A stretch of 64,000 nt of DNA from Bradyrhizobium sp. (GCF_016213215.1 NZ_JACRAW010000019.1:1-64000); one strand, 5' to 3'; positions 36,681-45,206 are shown, counted from the first letter of the stretch. Notes: generated by a model not told the origin, from the sequence alone. Numbers and translations: made by a program.

Positions 36681-37886
36681 TTATTTCTTCACCAGCGGGC
36701 AGCGCGACTGGTCGAGCGGCTGGAAGGCGTCGTTACCCGGCACCGTCGCCAGCAGCTTGTAGTCGTCCCAGCGGCCCTTGGATTCCGACGGCTTCTTGAC
36801 CTCGAAGAGGTATATGTCGTGCACCATGCGGCCGTCCGCACGGATCTTGCCGTTCTTGGCGAAGAAGTCGTTGACGGGCGTCTCCTTCATCACCTTCATG
36901 ACCGCGGCGGCGTCGGTGGTGCCGGCCGCCTTCACCGCTTTCAGGTAATGCGTAACCGAGGAGTAGACGGCGGCCTGCGCCGAGGTCGGCGGCCGCTTGA
37001 CGCGCTCCATGAAGCGTTTTGAAAACGCGCGGGTCTCGTCATTCAGGTCCCAGTAGAACGCCTCGGCAAGTAGCAGGCCCTGCGCCGTTTCCAGCCCGAT
37101 GCTGTCGATGTCGGTCACGAACACCAGCAGCGGCGACAGTCTCTGGCCGCCTTTGACGAGGCCGAATTCGGCGGCCTGCTTGATCGCGTTGACGGTGTCG
37201 CCGCCGGCATTGGCAAGGCCGATCACCTTGGCCTTGGAGGCCTGCGCCTGCAAAAGGAACGAGGAGAAGTCCGATGTGTTGAGCGGATGGCGCACGCCGC
37301 CCAGCACCTTGCCGCCGCTCTTCACCACCACATTAGTGGTGTCCTTTTCCAGCGCCTGCCCGAAGGCATAGTCCGCGGTCAGGAAGAACCAAGTGTCGAG
37401 CCCCTGCTTCACGGTCGCAAGCCCGGTGACGTTCGCCTGTGCGAAAGTGTCATAGGCATAATGCACGGTGTAGAGACCGCAGGCTTCGTTGGTGAGCGCA
37501 ACCGTGCCGGGTCCGTTGAAGATCACGATCTTGTTGCGCGCTTTCGCGATCTCGCCCGCAGCGAGCGCGGTCGCGGACGCAGCGACGTCGTAGATCATCT
37601 CGACGCCCTGATTGTCGAGCATGTCACGGGCAATGTTGGCGGCGAGGTCCGCCTTGTTGAGATGGTCGGCGGCAATGATCTCGATCTTGCGGCCCAGCAC
37701 TTCGCCGCCGAAATCTTCCGCCGCCATCTTGGCGGCGGTCTCGCTGCCGGGCCCGGTGATATCGGCATAGAGGCTGGACATGTCGAGAATGCCGCCGAGC
37801 TTCAGGGGCGGCTTGCCCTGTGCGAGCGCGGGGCTCGCGCTCGCGGCCAGAAGGGCTGCGAAAACGCCGGACAGGATGCGGTTCAT
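36681..37886 (-). CDS. ABC transporter substrate-binding protein (branched-chain amino acid/aromatic acid type)
   Basis: A 401-residue periplasmic binding protein of the LivK-like (PF13458) family. Signal peptide at residues ~1-23 (SPALAQ). The mature start GKPPLKLGGILDMSSLYADITGPGS and VEMIYDVAASATALAAGEIAKA are typical. ATG 37886 has GGGAGG 7 bp upstream; a much longer frame upstream contains a REP and is rejected. No permease or ATPase gene is next to it, so it may feed a transporter encoded elsewhere; by context it may bind the acid activated by the nearby synthetase (inference). Confidence 0.92.
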   Translation of the reverse strand: MNRILSGVFAALLAASASPALAQGKPPLKLGGILDMSSLYADITGPGSETAAKMAAEDFGGEVLGRKIEIIAADHLNKADLAANIARDMLDNQGVEMIYDVAASATALAAGEIAKARNKIVIFNGPGTVALTNEACGLYTVHYAYDTFAQANVTGLATVKQGLDTWFFLTADYAFGQALEKDTTNVVVKSGGKVLGGVRHPLNTSDFSSFLLQAQASKAKVIGLANAGGDTVNAIKQAAEFGLVKGGQRLSPLLVFVTDIDSIGLETAQGLLLAEAFYWDLNDETRAFSKRFMERVKRPPTSAQAAVYSSVTHYLKAVKAAGTTDAAAVMKVMKETPVNDFFAKNGKIRADGRMVHDIYLFEVKKPSESKGRWDDYKLLATVPGNDAFQPLDQSRCPLVKK

Positions 37887-38059
37887 CGGAAAACCTCCCT
37901 TATCGCCGCGCTTGTTCGGCGGCTTGATGTCGTTGATCGGCACAATCATGCCGCATGCGCCTGAGCGCAGCAAGGCGCGCCCCGGCGCATCTTCAAGGCG
38001 AAAACCGCCGGCGAACGACCCGTTTTCCGCAAAGCGGAATGAGGGCGCGCATCCTATGG

Positions 38060-38150
38060 CCGACATTGCGAGCGAAGCGAAGCAATCCAGGAATGGATCC
38101 GCGGCGGCAGACTCGATTGCTTCGTCGCTACCGCTCCTGGCGATGACGAG
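38060..38150. repeat. REP-like element, second copy of the 'CGAAGCAATCC' family
   Basis: GACATTGCGAGCGAAGCG-AAGCAATCC at left and GATTGCTTCGTCGCTACCG...TGGCGATGACG at right, arms diverged relative to the copy at 36583. Confidence 0.7.
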
Positions 38151-38155
38151 CCTTC

Positions 38156-38569
38156 TTACGCCAAGAGTCCCTTGCCCGGCACGTGGTTGATCTCGAGCCG
38201 GATGCCGTCGGGATCCTCGAACAACATCGAATAATACCCTGGCGCCCACTGATCTTCGCGCGGTGGGCGAACGATCTTCACGCCAAGCGTAAGTACGAAA
38301 CGGTGCAGTTCGTCGACGTCGGCACGCTCGCGGGCACGGAAGCACAGGTGATGAAGACCGACGCGCTTCTGCTCGAAAGGCCCGCCCGCATGCTCCGCCG
38401 ACGGAGCGCTGATGCCCACCGCGGTGCGGCCGCCGACGCAGTAGAAGGTCGTCTCAGTATCGATGACCGGCTTCAGCCCCAGGAACGGCAGCAGCTTGCG
38501 ATAGAATTCGCGCGAGCGTTCGAAATTCGACGCGGTGAGAAAAATATGCGCGATCCCGTTAATCTCCAT
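38156..38569 (-). CDS. VOC family protein
   Basis: A 137-residue single VOC domain pair. GIAHIFLTASNFERSREFYRKLLPFLG (first metal His), VGLHHLCFRA (second His) and MLFEDPDGIRLEINH (Glu) follow the glyoxalase/bleomycin-resistance pattern. ATG 38569 starts the recognisable domain; upstream in-frame sequence overlaps the divergent nuclease gene and is rejected. Function unknown. Confidence 0.88.
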   Translation of the reverse strand: MEINGIAHIFLTASNFERSREFYRKLLPFLGLKPVIDTETTFYCVGGRTAVGISAPSAEHAGGPFEQKRVGLHHLCFRARERADVDELHRFVLTLGVKIVRPPREDQWAPGYYSMLFEDPDGIRLEINHVPGKGLLA

Positions 38570-38636
38570 CGCCTGCCTCTTCGTTGTCGCTCGTGTTTCG
38601 GATAAGAATTGAGCACAGGCAACCGCGGCGGACAAC

Positions 38637-39431
38637 GTGAACAGCAAGGTCCCCTTCTTCGTGCCTATCGTAGTATGCGTCGCACTGGTCGCGGCCATGC
38701 CGGAGCTGGCGCGCGCCGCGGGATGTGCTTTCGACATGCTGGGCGAAGGAAGGGTGGCCGAGGTCGTCGACGCGCGCAGCTTCCGTCTCGAGGACGGGCG
38801 CGAGGTTCGTCTCCTCGGGATCGAGCCGGCTTCGACTGCGAACGCCAAGCAGGCGCTTGCTGCGCTCGTCACAGGGCGCGAAGTGAGCTTGCATGGCGAG
38901 GACGATGCGCCCGACCGCTACGGCCGTCAGCGCGCCGTCGTGTTCCTGGCAGGTTCCAACACTTCAGTGCAGAGCCTGCTGTTGTCTCAGGGACAGGCGC
39001 TGGTTTCGACCGAGATTGCCGACAAGGATTGTTCCGCTACCCTGCTTTCCGCCGAGGGCGAGGCGCGGCGGGCGGGAAAAGGAACCTGGGCCGGCCCCGC
39101 CGTCATAAAAAACGCGAAAAGTCCTGACGATATTTTGTCCGGGATTGGGCGTTTTACGCTAGTCGAGGGCAAGGTACTGTCCGTCCGGCAAGCAGGGGCA
39201 ACGACTTACCTGAACTTCGGACACAACTGGACACAGGACTTTGCTGTGACTATTTCAAGGCGCATGATGCCGGCGTTCGAATCCGCCGGACTTGCCCTTA
39301 AGTCGCTGGAGAAGAAGCGGATTCGGGTTCGTGGCTGGGTCGAGGGACGACCATCGCCGCGGATTGAGGTGGTCCGGGTGGGACAGATTGAGTTGCTTGG
39401 GGCAGATTTGCCGCTACACGCGAGTGACTGA
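38637..39431 (+). CDS. Exported thermonuclease (SNase-like) family protein
   Basis: A 264-residue protein with a signal peptide (residues ~6-27, ARAAG) and an SNase-like fold (PF00565): GRVAEVVDARSFRLEDGREVRLLGIE, DDAPDRYGRQRAVVFL and the loop LLSQGQALVST. The canonical SNase Arg-Glu-Arg catalytic set is incomplete (the usual DRYGR is present, but the first Arg/Glu positions are not clear), so nuclease activity is uncertain. The last ~90 residues form an extra OB-like region (VEGKVLSVRQAGATTYLNFG). GTG 38637 is the start. It precedes an M48 lipoprotein by 34 bp. Confidence 0.85.
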   Translation: MNSKVPFFVPIVVCVALVAAMPELARAAGCAFDMLGEGRVAEVVDARSFRLEDGREVRLLGIEPASTANAKQALAALVTGREVSLHGEDDAPDRYGRQRAVVFLAGSNTSVQSLLLSQGQALVSTEIADKDCSATLLSAEGEARRAGKGTWAGPAVIKNAKSPDDILSGIGRFTLVEGKVLSVRQAGATTYLNFGHNWTQDFAVTISRRMMPAFESAGLALKSLEKKRIRVRGWVEGRPSPRIEVVRVGQIELLGADLPLHASD

Positions 39432-39465
39432 AGTGGATGAGTTTGCGGGACGGCGCGACAGGGGA

Positions 39466-40920
39466 ATGAGCCGCCGCCATTGGGTTGCGCCGGCGTTGCT
39501 TTGCCTCGGCCTTACTCTGGCTGCCTGCGGCGACATGGGCCGGTTCCAGACCGCGGCGCCGACCGTGGCCCTGCCCAGGCCAAAACCGGCAGTTGCGCAG
39601 ACCCCCGCCAGTGAGCGCGAGCACGAGCGCATTCTCGCCGCGTACGGCGGCACCTATGACGATCCGAAACTGGAAGCCCTGATCGGCAAGACGGTCGACC
39701 GCCTGGTTGCGGTCTCCGATCGCCCCGATCAAGGCTACAAGGTCACGATTCTCAATTCGGGCGCGGTGAATGCGTTCGCGCTGCCCAGCGGACAACTCTA
39801 CGTCACGCGCGGCCTGATCGCGCTGGCGAGCGACACCTCGGAACTGTCCTCCGTGCTCAGCCATGAGATGGCGCATGTGCTGTCGAAACATGCCGCGATC
39901 CGCGAGGACCAGGCTCGGCAGGCGGCGATCGTCACCCGCGTCGTCACCGACATGGGCAACGATCCCGAACTCACCGCGCTTGCGCTCGCCAAGACCAAGC
40001 TGACGATGGCGAGCTTCTCGCGCCACCAGGAATTCGAGGCCGACGGCATTGGCGTCGGAATTTCGGCACGCGCGCATTTCGACCCGTACGGCGCGGCGCG
40101 CTTCCTCGCCGCGATGGAGCGCAATGCCGAGCTGAAGGCCGGCAAGGCCTCGCTCAATCCGCGCGCGCAGGATTTCTTGTCCTCGCATCCGGCAACGCCG
40201 GAACGGGTGCGGAATGCGCAGTCCATTGCGCGGCAATACACTTCGCCCGAAGGAGCCGAGCGCGACCGCGAGACCTATTTGTCCGCCCTCGACAACATCG
40301 TCTACGGCGAAGACCCGAGCGAGGGTTTCGTGCGCGGGCGGCGCTTCCTGCATCCCAAGCTCGGTTTCACCTTTGCGGCGCCCGAGAACTTTACGCTCGA
40401 CAACACCGCTCAGGCGGTGATCGGCGTGCGAGAAGGCGGCTCGCAGGCGATGCGTTTCGACGTGGTGCGCGTGCCGGCGGAGCAGTCCCTCGGCGAGTAC
40501 CTCAATTCCGGGTGGATGGAAGGCGTCGACAAGGCCTCGACCGAAGACCTGACGATCAATGGCTTCCCGGCGGCGGCGGCGACCGCCAAGGGCGACCAGT
40601 GGCAGTTCAAGGTCTACGCGCTGCGGTTCGGGAGCGACGTATACCGCTTCATTTTTGCCAGCCGGCAGAAAACCACTGAGAGCGAGCGCAACGCGCGGGA
40701 GACCGTCAACTCGTTCCGGCGCCTGACGCTGGAGGAGATCCAGGCCGCGCGTCCCCTGCGCATCAAGGTGATAACGGTGCAGCCGGGCGACACGGTGGAA
40801 TCGCTGTCTCACCGCATGACAGGCGTTGATCGTCCGGTCGAGCGCTTCCGCGTGCTCAACGGTCTCGACAAACACGCCCAGGTCAAAGTCCGCGACCGCG
40901 TCAAGATCGTGGTGGATTGA
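39466..40920 (+). CDS. M48 family metalloprotease, lipoprotein, with C-terminal LysM-like domain
   Basis: A 484-residue protein with a lipobox LAAC at about residue 20. The M48 peptidase domain has SHEMAHVLSKH (HExxH zinc site) and the third ligand region SRHQEFEADGIGV. The C-terminal ~50 residues (VQPGDTVESLSHRM, then RFRVLNGL) look like LysM, a peptidoglycan-binding fold. It is the BepA/YfgC-type layout for outer-membrane or cell-envelope quality control. ATG 39466 has CAGGGG upstream. Likely co-transcribed with the SNase-like gene. Confidence 0.93.
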   Translation: MSRRHWVAPALLCLGLTLAACGDMGRFQTAAPTVALPRPKPAVAQTPASEREHERILAAYGGTYDDPKLEALIGKTVDRLVAVSDRPDQGYKVTILNSGAVNAFALPSGQLYVTRGLIALASDTSELSSVLSHEMAHVLSKHAAIREDQARQAAIVTRVVTDMGNDPELTALALAKTKLTMASFSRHQEFEADGIGVGISARAHFDPYGAARFLAAMERNAELKAGKASLNPRAQDFLSSHPATPERVRNAQSIARQYTSPEGAERDRETYLSALDNIVYGEDPSEGFVRGRRFLHPKLGFTFAAPENFTLDNTAQAVIGVREGGSQAMRFDVVRVPAEQSLGEYLNSGWMEGVDKASTEDLTINGFPAAAATAKGDQWQFKVYALRFGSDVYRFIFASRQKTTESERNARETVNSFRRLTLEEIQAARPLRIKVITVQPGDTVESLSHRMTGVDRPVERFRVLNGLDKHAQVKVRDRVKIVVD

Positions 40921-40934
40921 CGCGCCGCTCAGTT

Positions 40935-41045
40935 ACCTCACCCCGCGCTTGCGGGGAGAGGTCGAAATCTTGAATTTCGGGTGAGGGGGACTCTCCACGA
41001 ACGCCCCTGTGGAGACTCCCCTCACCCCGCAAGGGGGCGAGGGAG
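40935..41045. repeat. REP-like element, 'CCTCACCCCGC' type with two hairpins
   Basis: TACCTCACCCCGCGCTTGCGGGG...GTGAGGGGGACTCTCCAC and its reverse GTGGAGACTCCCCTCACCCCGCAAGG...GGGAG. Sits between the M48 gene and the convergent Crp/Fnr gene. Confidence 0.7.
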
Positions 41046-41071
41046 CAGGATGGCCGCTCCGATTTCCCACT

Positions 41072-41851
41072 TCACGCCGAACGCAATTCCCGGTCATGCC
41101 GCGTCATCCCTTCCCGGCATTTCGGACACAGCGCGACGAGTGCGGGTAAGTCGGTGATGCGAATGATCGGGCTCTTGCGCGTCGTCATGGTGATCATGCC
41201 GCGGCGCTGAAGTTCACCCAGCATTCGCGACATGGTCTCGCTCGTCATCGCCAGATGGTTGGCGATGTCCCTGCGCTGGAGCGGTATATGCAGGTCCAGC
41301 GGACCAGAATCCGCTGATATCGCAAGCTTTGGCGCATGCCGTCTTGCCCACCAAAGCAGAAAATCCGCCAATCGCTCGAGCACCGAGAGATGGGCGAGCG
41401 AGACGTGATGCCAGAGCGCGGCATTGATCTGGGACTGAAGCCGCCGATTGATGCTTATCAGGTCCGTTCTGGTCGCATTGTCGCTCGAACAGGCAACCTT
41501 GCGGGCCGTTACGGGCGTCAGTGTTCGCGCCTTGCAGAGATGATGGCCGTCGGCGGAGAAGCCGAAATAGTCGCCCTTGCCAAGGATGGCGACGATCTGG
41601 TTGGCGCTGCCCAGGGTTGGAATGGAAAGCTGCACGTAACCATTGACGATCTGGAATACGGAATCCGCGTCCCCGCCGGATTCATGGATGGTATGTCTGG
41701 CGGGAAAATCCACGGACGCGTTGGGCCGGGAGGAGGTCTGTTCTTGCGGGTCGAGCCCGCCATCCGGCGAAATGGCGTGACCACGCACTTTGTCCGGAGC
41801 CTTGAAGCCGATGAGGCGGGAGCCTTTCGAGCGGCTGAGGGTCGTATGCAT
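41072..41851 (-). CDS. Crp/Fnr family transcriptional regulator, FixK-like
   Basis: A 259-residue CRP/FNR regulator: cyclic-nucleotide-binding-like sensor domain (about residues 45-150) and winged helix (about 175-240) with LQRRDIANHLAMTSETMSRMLGELQRRG. The Glu-xx-Ser-Arg in the recognition helix is the FNR/FixK type that reads TTGAT half-sites. No N-terminal FNR-type cysteine cluster is seen, so it probably does not bind 4Fe-4S there; instead the C terminus carries an unusual CPKCREG. ATG 41851 follows AGGA at 8 bp; a GTG at 41902 gives a longer form. Regulation of oxygen-related genes is inferred. Confidence 0.88.
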   Translation of the reverse strand: MHTTLSRSKGSRLIGFKAPDKVRGHAISPDGGLDPQEQTSSRPNASVDFPARHTIHESGGDADSVFQIVNGYVQLSIPTLGSANQIVAILGKGDYFGFSADGHHLCKARTLTPVTARKVACSSDNATRTDLISINRRLQSQINAALWHHVSLAHLSVLERLADFLLWWARRHAPKLAISADSGPLDLHIPLQRRDIANHLAMTSETMSRMLGELQRRGMITMTTRKSPIIRITDLPALVALCPKCREGMTRHDRELRSA

Positions 41852-42109
41852 GAAGTCTTTCCTGCGATCGACGGCGGCTTGAAGGAACGAAGCGCCCGTC
41901 ACTGAAGATGTCTGTTGCCGAGGCTGACGGCCCGAATGGCGGATTGCGGGGCTTCAGCCGCGTTACGAAAGGGTGGGCCATGCGGGCCGCGATGCGTCGG
42001 CAGATCGGCGCGTGCCGAGGCACGGTTCCGAGGCGTTCGTCAGTCTGCCGTGCGATCGGAGGCTGCGAGGCGCCGTTGCCATCGCGCCGCTGTCGGCGGC
42101 ACGAAGCAG

Positions 42110-42562
42110 CTACCCGACCAACAGGTGCGGAGGTGCGCGGGGCCAGGCCTGCGAGGAGTATGAGCGCGCCGCCGCCGGGAGGGCGGATGGCGGCAGCTGG
42201 CGCAGCTCAAGCCGTTGCGCAGGCGCGGAGACGTTGATGCCGCCCGCAAGCGCGACATCGCCATGCATCAGCGGCAGGCAGAAGACGCAGGTGGGCGCGA
42301 GCGCGGCAGCAGGATCGTCGGCCGGAGCGCGGGTTGCGGAACTGCCGTCCGCGGGGACGGCGAGCGGCCCGGCAGCCGTACAAACGATGGTCCAGCCGCT
42401 ACCGCGCGTTTCCGCTGCGACGGTTGCGCGGGCGGTTCCGAGCGAAAGCACAACACCGCACAGGACATTGAACAGGAGAGCGATCGAGCAGAACGAAACC
42501 GCCAGCATCCGGCGAAGCTCGCCGTGCCTCGTTTCGATCGACGCGTCGTATCGCTGTCTCAC
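42110..42562 (-). CDS. DUF2946-like membrane-anchored protein
   Basis: A 150-residue protein with one hydrophobic N-terminal segment (about residues 19-42) and a downstream CVFCLPLMHG motif, similar to the CxxC/H region in the DUF2946 family of small proteins, some near copper or heavy-metal genes. The GTG start at 42562 is chosen; ATG 42508 is an alternative. It is the only gene downstream of the anaerobox at 42625-42638 on this strand. Identity is tentative. Confidence 0.65.
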   Translation of the reverse strand: MRQRYDASIETRHGELRRMLAVSFCSIALLFNVLCGVVLSLGTARATVAAETRGSGWTIVCTAAGPLAVPADGSSATRAPADDPAAALAPTCVFCLPLMHGDVALAGGINVSAPAQRLELRQLPPSALPAAARSYSSQAWPRAPPHLLVG

Positions 42563-42595
42563 CTGCGCTCGCTAAGCAATAGGATCATCGAGTCC

Positions 42596-42638
42596 AACCT
42601 AGACGGGGCTGGGCCGAATCTCTTTTGATCCATATCAA
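42596..42638 (-). promoter_or_regulatory. Perfect FNR/FixK anaerobox and -10
   Basis: TTGATCCATATCAA at 42625-42638 is a perfect TTGAT-N4-ATCAA dyad. On the minus strand TAGGTT (42596-42601) fits a -10 about 24 bp beyond it; with a start near 42589 the box would be centred near -42, the class II activator position. Gene start GTG at 42562. Confidence 0.7.
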
Positions 42639-42755
42639 CTTGCCCCTGCGACATAGGGGCGAGGCATTACCCAAAAGGCTGATGCCGAGGTAAATCAGCG
42701 AGGCGGAAGGCGGAGGCTGCCAGGTTCCCTTGAAGCGGGGCGGCAGCCTTGATGG

Positions 42756-43064
42756 TCACGCGGCTCGCCGCTGAGGCGCCTGATATTTGCGCCCGGGCCG
42801 GGCCTGCGGCACCGAGGCCGCCGGTCGCTCTTTGGCGAAGGCGTCGGAACCCGTCAGGATCACCAGGCCGACGAGTCCGCAGGCCGTCCCAAACAGCGCG
42901 AACGTGATCACGAAGGGATAGCCGAAGGCGTAGACCAGCACGCCGAACAGGACCGCGATGTTGAAGATGAAGAAATACTTGGCTTCCTCGGAGCCGTGGA
43001 CGGCATCCTTGGCCATCCAGCCGATTACCGGGACATTGTAGAAAGACAGGCTCGATACTTTCAA
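42756..43064 (-). CDS. Small membrane protein, unknown function
   Basis: A 102-residue protein beginning MKVSSLSFYNVPVIGW with two hydrophobic helices (about residues 31-52 and 55-75) and a basic tail. The start is TTG 43064: AAGGAG ends 7 bp before it, whereas the in-frame ATGs at 43088 and 43127 have no ribosome site. It is rich in aromatic residues around PVIGWMAKDAVHG, a sequence I associate with rhizobial hypotheticals. Near the FixK-like gene, but no box is seen before it. Confidence 0.75.
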   Translation of the reverse strand: MKVSSLSFYNVPVIGWMAKDAVHGSEEAKYFFIFNIAVLFGVLVYAFGYPFVITFALFGTACGLVGLVILTGSDAFAKERPAASVPQARPGRKYQAPQRRAA

Positions 43065-43270
43065 AAGTTGGCTCCTTGCATAGGTCATTCGGACGGTCGC
43101 ATCGCCTGAATTGGCGAGATCGATCATCGCTGGTGGTCTGATAAGGCAGCCGAACTATTTTGCAACTAACAATCATTCCGCATATTGCCGGTCTTGTGGG
43201 CAGGGGCGAACGCCGGCACCTCAAGCGCAGCGCGCGAAGTCATGCGCCGGGAACAGGCGGGCGGCCCAGC

Positions 43271-43298
43271 AAAAAAGCCCGGTCGCAGGGACCGGGCT
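43271..43298 (-). terminator. Rho-independent terminator of carD
   Basis: Minus strand AGCCCGGTC-loop-GACCGGGCT followed by TTTTTT, about 30 bp after the carD stop. Confidence 0.9.
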
Positions 43299-43327
43299 CT
43301 TGAATGGCTGGAGCTGATCGAGGCCGC

Positions 43328-44347
43328 TTACGCCGCTTCGTCCGCAACGCTGGTATCGTCGCCTTCGGCGTCGTCGACGTCGCCCTCCGCGTCGGCATCG
43401 CCCTCCGACTCGGACTCCGCCTTGGCGGCCCCGCGGCGCGGGCTCTTGGCGAGCTGGGCTTCGATCTCCTTGATCGCCTCGGTCTCGGTCGAGTGCTGCA
43501 CGACGGCGATCTCGCGCGACAGGCGGTCGAGCGCCGCTTCATAGAGCTGGCGTTCGCTGTAGGACTGCTCGGGCTGCGACTCGGAACGGTAGAGATCGCG
43601 CACGACCTCGGCGATCGCGACGATGTCGCCCGAATTGATCTTGGCTTCGTATTCCTGGGCGCGGCGCGACCACATCGTGCGCTTGACGCGGGCGCGGCCC
43701 TTCAGCGTCTCCAGCGCCTTCTTGACCAGAACCGGTTCGGAAAGCTTGCGCATGCCGACATTGGCGACCTTGGCGGTCGGAACGCGGAGCGTCATCTTGT
43801 CCTTGATGAAGTTGATGACGAAGAGTTCCAGCCTGGCGCCGGCGATCTCCTGCTCCTCGATGGCCAGGATCTGGCCGACACCGTGGGCGGGATAGACGAC
43901 GAATTCGTTGGTCTTGAACCCCTGGCGCTGGGTCAGAACCTTCTTCTCCTCGACCTTGGGCGCAGCAGCGGCCGGCTTGACCGGAGCCTTGGCGACGGGC
44001 TTGGGAGCGGGGGCGGCAGCGGGAGCCTTCGCAGCAGGCTTAAGGACAGGCTTGGGGGCAGGCTTGGCAGCGGCTTTCGGAGCAGTCTTCGAAACCGTCG
44101 CCTTCGCGGCAGTCTTGGCAGTCTTGCTGGGCATTGCGCTTCTTTTGTTCTTGGAGGACTTTGCAGCCGCTGCCTTGCTGGCGGCTCGGGTATCCTTTAC
44201 AGGCGCCCGGGCACGGCTCTTGGATGCGCTACGGCTGGCCGCGGCGACTTTCTTGGAATCCTTAGCTGAAGTACTCTTTTTACGCGTTTTATGTGACACA
44301 GCCTGCGCGCGGAATCTGCCACGCCCCTGTTTTTCAACGGTTTTCAC
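43328..44347 (-). CDS. carD: CarD family transcription regulator with long basic N-terminal extension
   Basis: CarD/CdnL binds the RNA polymerase beta subunit and stabilises open complexes at many promoters. The CarD domain is at about residues 140-290 (FKTNEFVVYPAHGVGQILAIEEQEIAGARLELFVINFIKDKM by position). It is preceded by ~130 residues rich in Lys, Ala and Pro, with KAA/KPA repeats resembling histone H1 tails, and followed by an acidic tail (ESEGDADAEGDVDDAEGDD). The GTG at 44347 is the longest start; ATG 44134 would remove 71 residues of the basic tail. A strong terminator follows. A 24-bp perfect palindrome lies upstream. Confidence 0.93.
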   Translation of the reverse strand: MKTVEKQGRGRFRAQAVSHKTRKKSTSAKDSKKVAAASRSASKSRARAPVKDTRAASKAAAAKSSKNKRSAMPSKTAKTAAKATVSKTAPKAAAKPAPKPVLKPAAKAPAAAPAPKPVAKAPVKPAAAAPKVEEKKVLTQRQGFKTNEFVVYPAHGVGQILAIEEQEIAGARLELFVINFIKDKMTLRVPTAKVANVGMRKLSEPVLVKKALETLKGRARVKRTMWSRRAQEYEAKINSGDIVAIAEVVRDLYRSESQPEQSYSERQLYEAALDRLSREIAVVQHSTETEAIKEIEAQLAKSPRRGAAKAESESEGDADAEGDVDDAEGDDTSVADEAA

Positions 44348-44388
44348 TGGAACCCAGAGGGGCCAAGCGGGCTGACGGGGTTCGGCTT

Positions 44389-44412
44389 GAATGTGTTATA
44401 TATAACACATTC
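44389..44412. promoter_or_regulatory. Perfect 24-bp palindrome upstream of carD
   Basis: Half-site GAATGTGTTATA is followed directly by its exact reverse complement, so the dyad has no spacer. It is AT-rich in a GC-rich region, 42 bp before the carD GTG and on the far side of fdxA. It could be an operator, a promoter -10 cluster, or a terminator for fdxA lacking a U-tract. Confidence 0.6.
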
Positions 44413-44495
44413 TCCGCGAAAATCAATGATTTACAGGCTTTCAGGCCCGGGTTTTCGGTATTCAGACGCCGTTAGGGTTAAGCCGGCGGAAGTGA

Positions 44496-44834
44496 TCAGT
44501 CGCCGTTGCCCGGCTTGGCAGAAAAGTACTTCTCGAACTTGCCATCCATCCCCTCGAATTCCTTGGCGTCGACGGGGGCCTCTTTCTTCTGGGTGATGTT
44601 CGGCCAGGTCTTGGCGTAGTCAGCGTTCACGGAGAGCCACTTCTCCAGCCCCGGCTCGGTATCCGGCTTGATGGCGTCGGCCGGGCACTCAGGCTCGCAC
44701 ACACCGCAATCGATGCATTCATCCGGGTGGATGACCAGCATGTTCTCGCCCTCGTAGAAGCAGTCTACCGGGCAGACCTCGACGCAATCGGTGTACTTGC
44801 ACTTGATGCAGGCTTCAGTGACGACGTAAGTCAT
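44496..44834 (-). CDS. fdxA: 7Fe ferredoxin FdxA
   Basis: A 112-residue ferredoxin with one 3Fe-4S and one 4Fe-4S cluster. The cysteines are in [21 protein letters not shown] and [16 protein letters not shown], and the C-terminal extension of ~50 residues ([16 protein letters not shown]) is typical of FdxA/seven-iron ferredoxins. It is 78 bp after an S4 RNA-binding gene on the same strand. Electron carrier role; partner unknown. Confidence 0.96.
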   Translation of the reverse strand: MTYVVTEACIKCKYTDCVEVCPVDCFYEGENMLVIHPDECIDCGVCEPECPADAIKPDTEPGLEKWLSVNADYAKTWPNITQKKEAPVDAKEFEGMDGKFEKYFSAKPGNGD

Positions 44835-44912
44835 CCAGGGCGGCTCCGAAACGGATCGATTTTAGCGGCCTTGCACTAGCGCAGTCGGTGCACCGTCGCA
44901 AGTGAACTCGGC

Positions 44913-45206
44913 TCAAGAATTGAACCGGCGTTGATCTTCGGTCGTGCCGCTCCGTAATTCTTCGTACAGCACGCGCGCCGAATCGGCATCGCCGCGCCGC
45001 TCGGCGAAGGCGACGATCCTGAGCACCCGCACGCCGCGGTCGAGGCCGATGGTCAGCACGTCGCCGATCTTCACGAAATGGCCGGGCGCGGTCTCGCGCG
45101 CGCCGTTGATGCGGACACGGCCCGCCTCGACCAGAGCGGCGGCCGAGCTGCGGGCCTTCACCACCCGCGCATGCCACAGCCATTTATCGAGACGCTGGCG
45201 CTCCAA
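44913..45206 (-). CDS. RNA-binding S4 domain protein
   Basis: A 97-residue protein with an S4 fold: RLDKWLWHARVVKARSSAAALVEAGRVRINGARE is the classical S4 hairpin. HslR (heat-shock protein 15) is the best-known relative, binding stalled ribosome large subunits. The start is TTG 45206 (AGGAA 6 bp upstream), giving MERQRLDKW. It lies between the helicase and fdxA genes. Confidence 0.92.
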   Translation of the reverse strand: MERQRLDKWLWHARVVKARSSAAALVEAGRVRINGARETAPGHFVKIGDVLTIGLDRGVRVLRIVAFAERRGDADSARVLYEELRSGTTEDQRRFNS

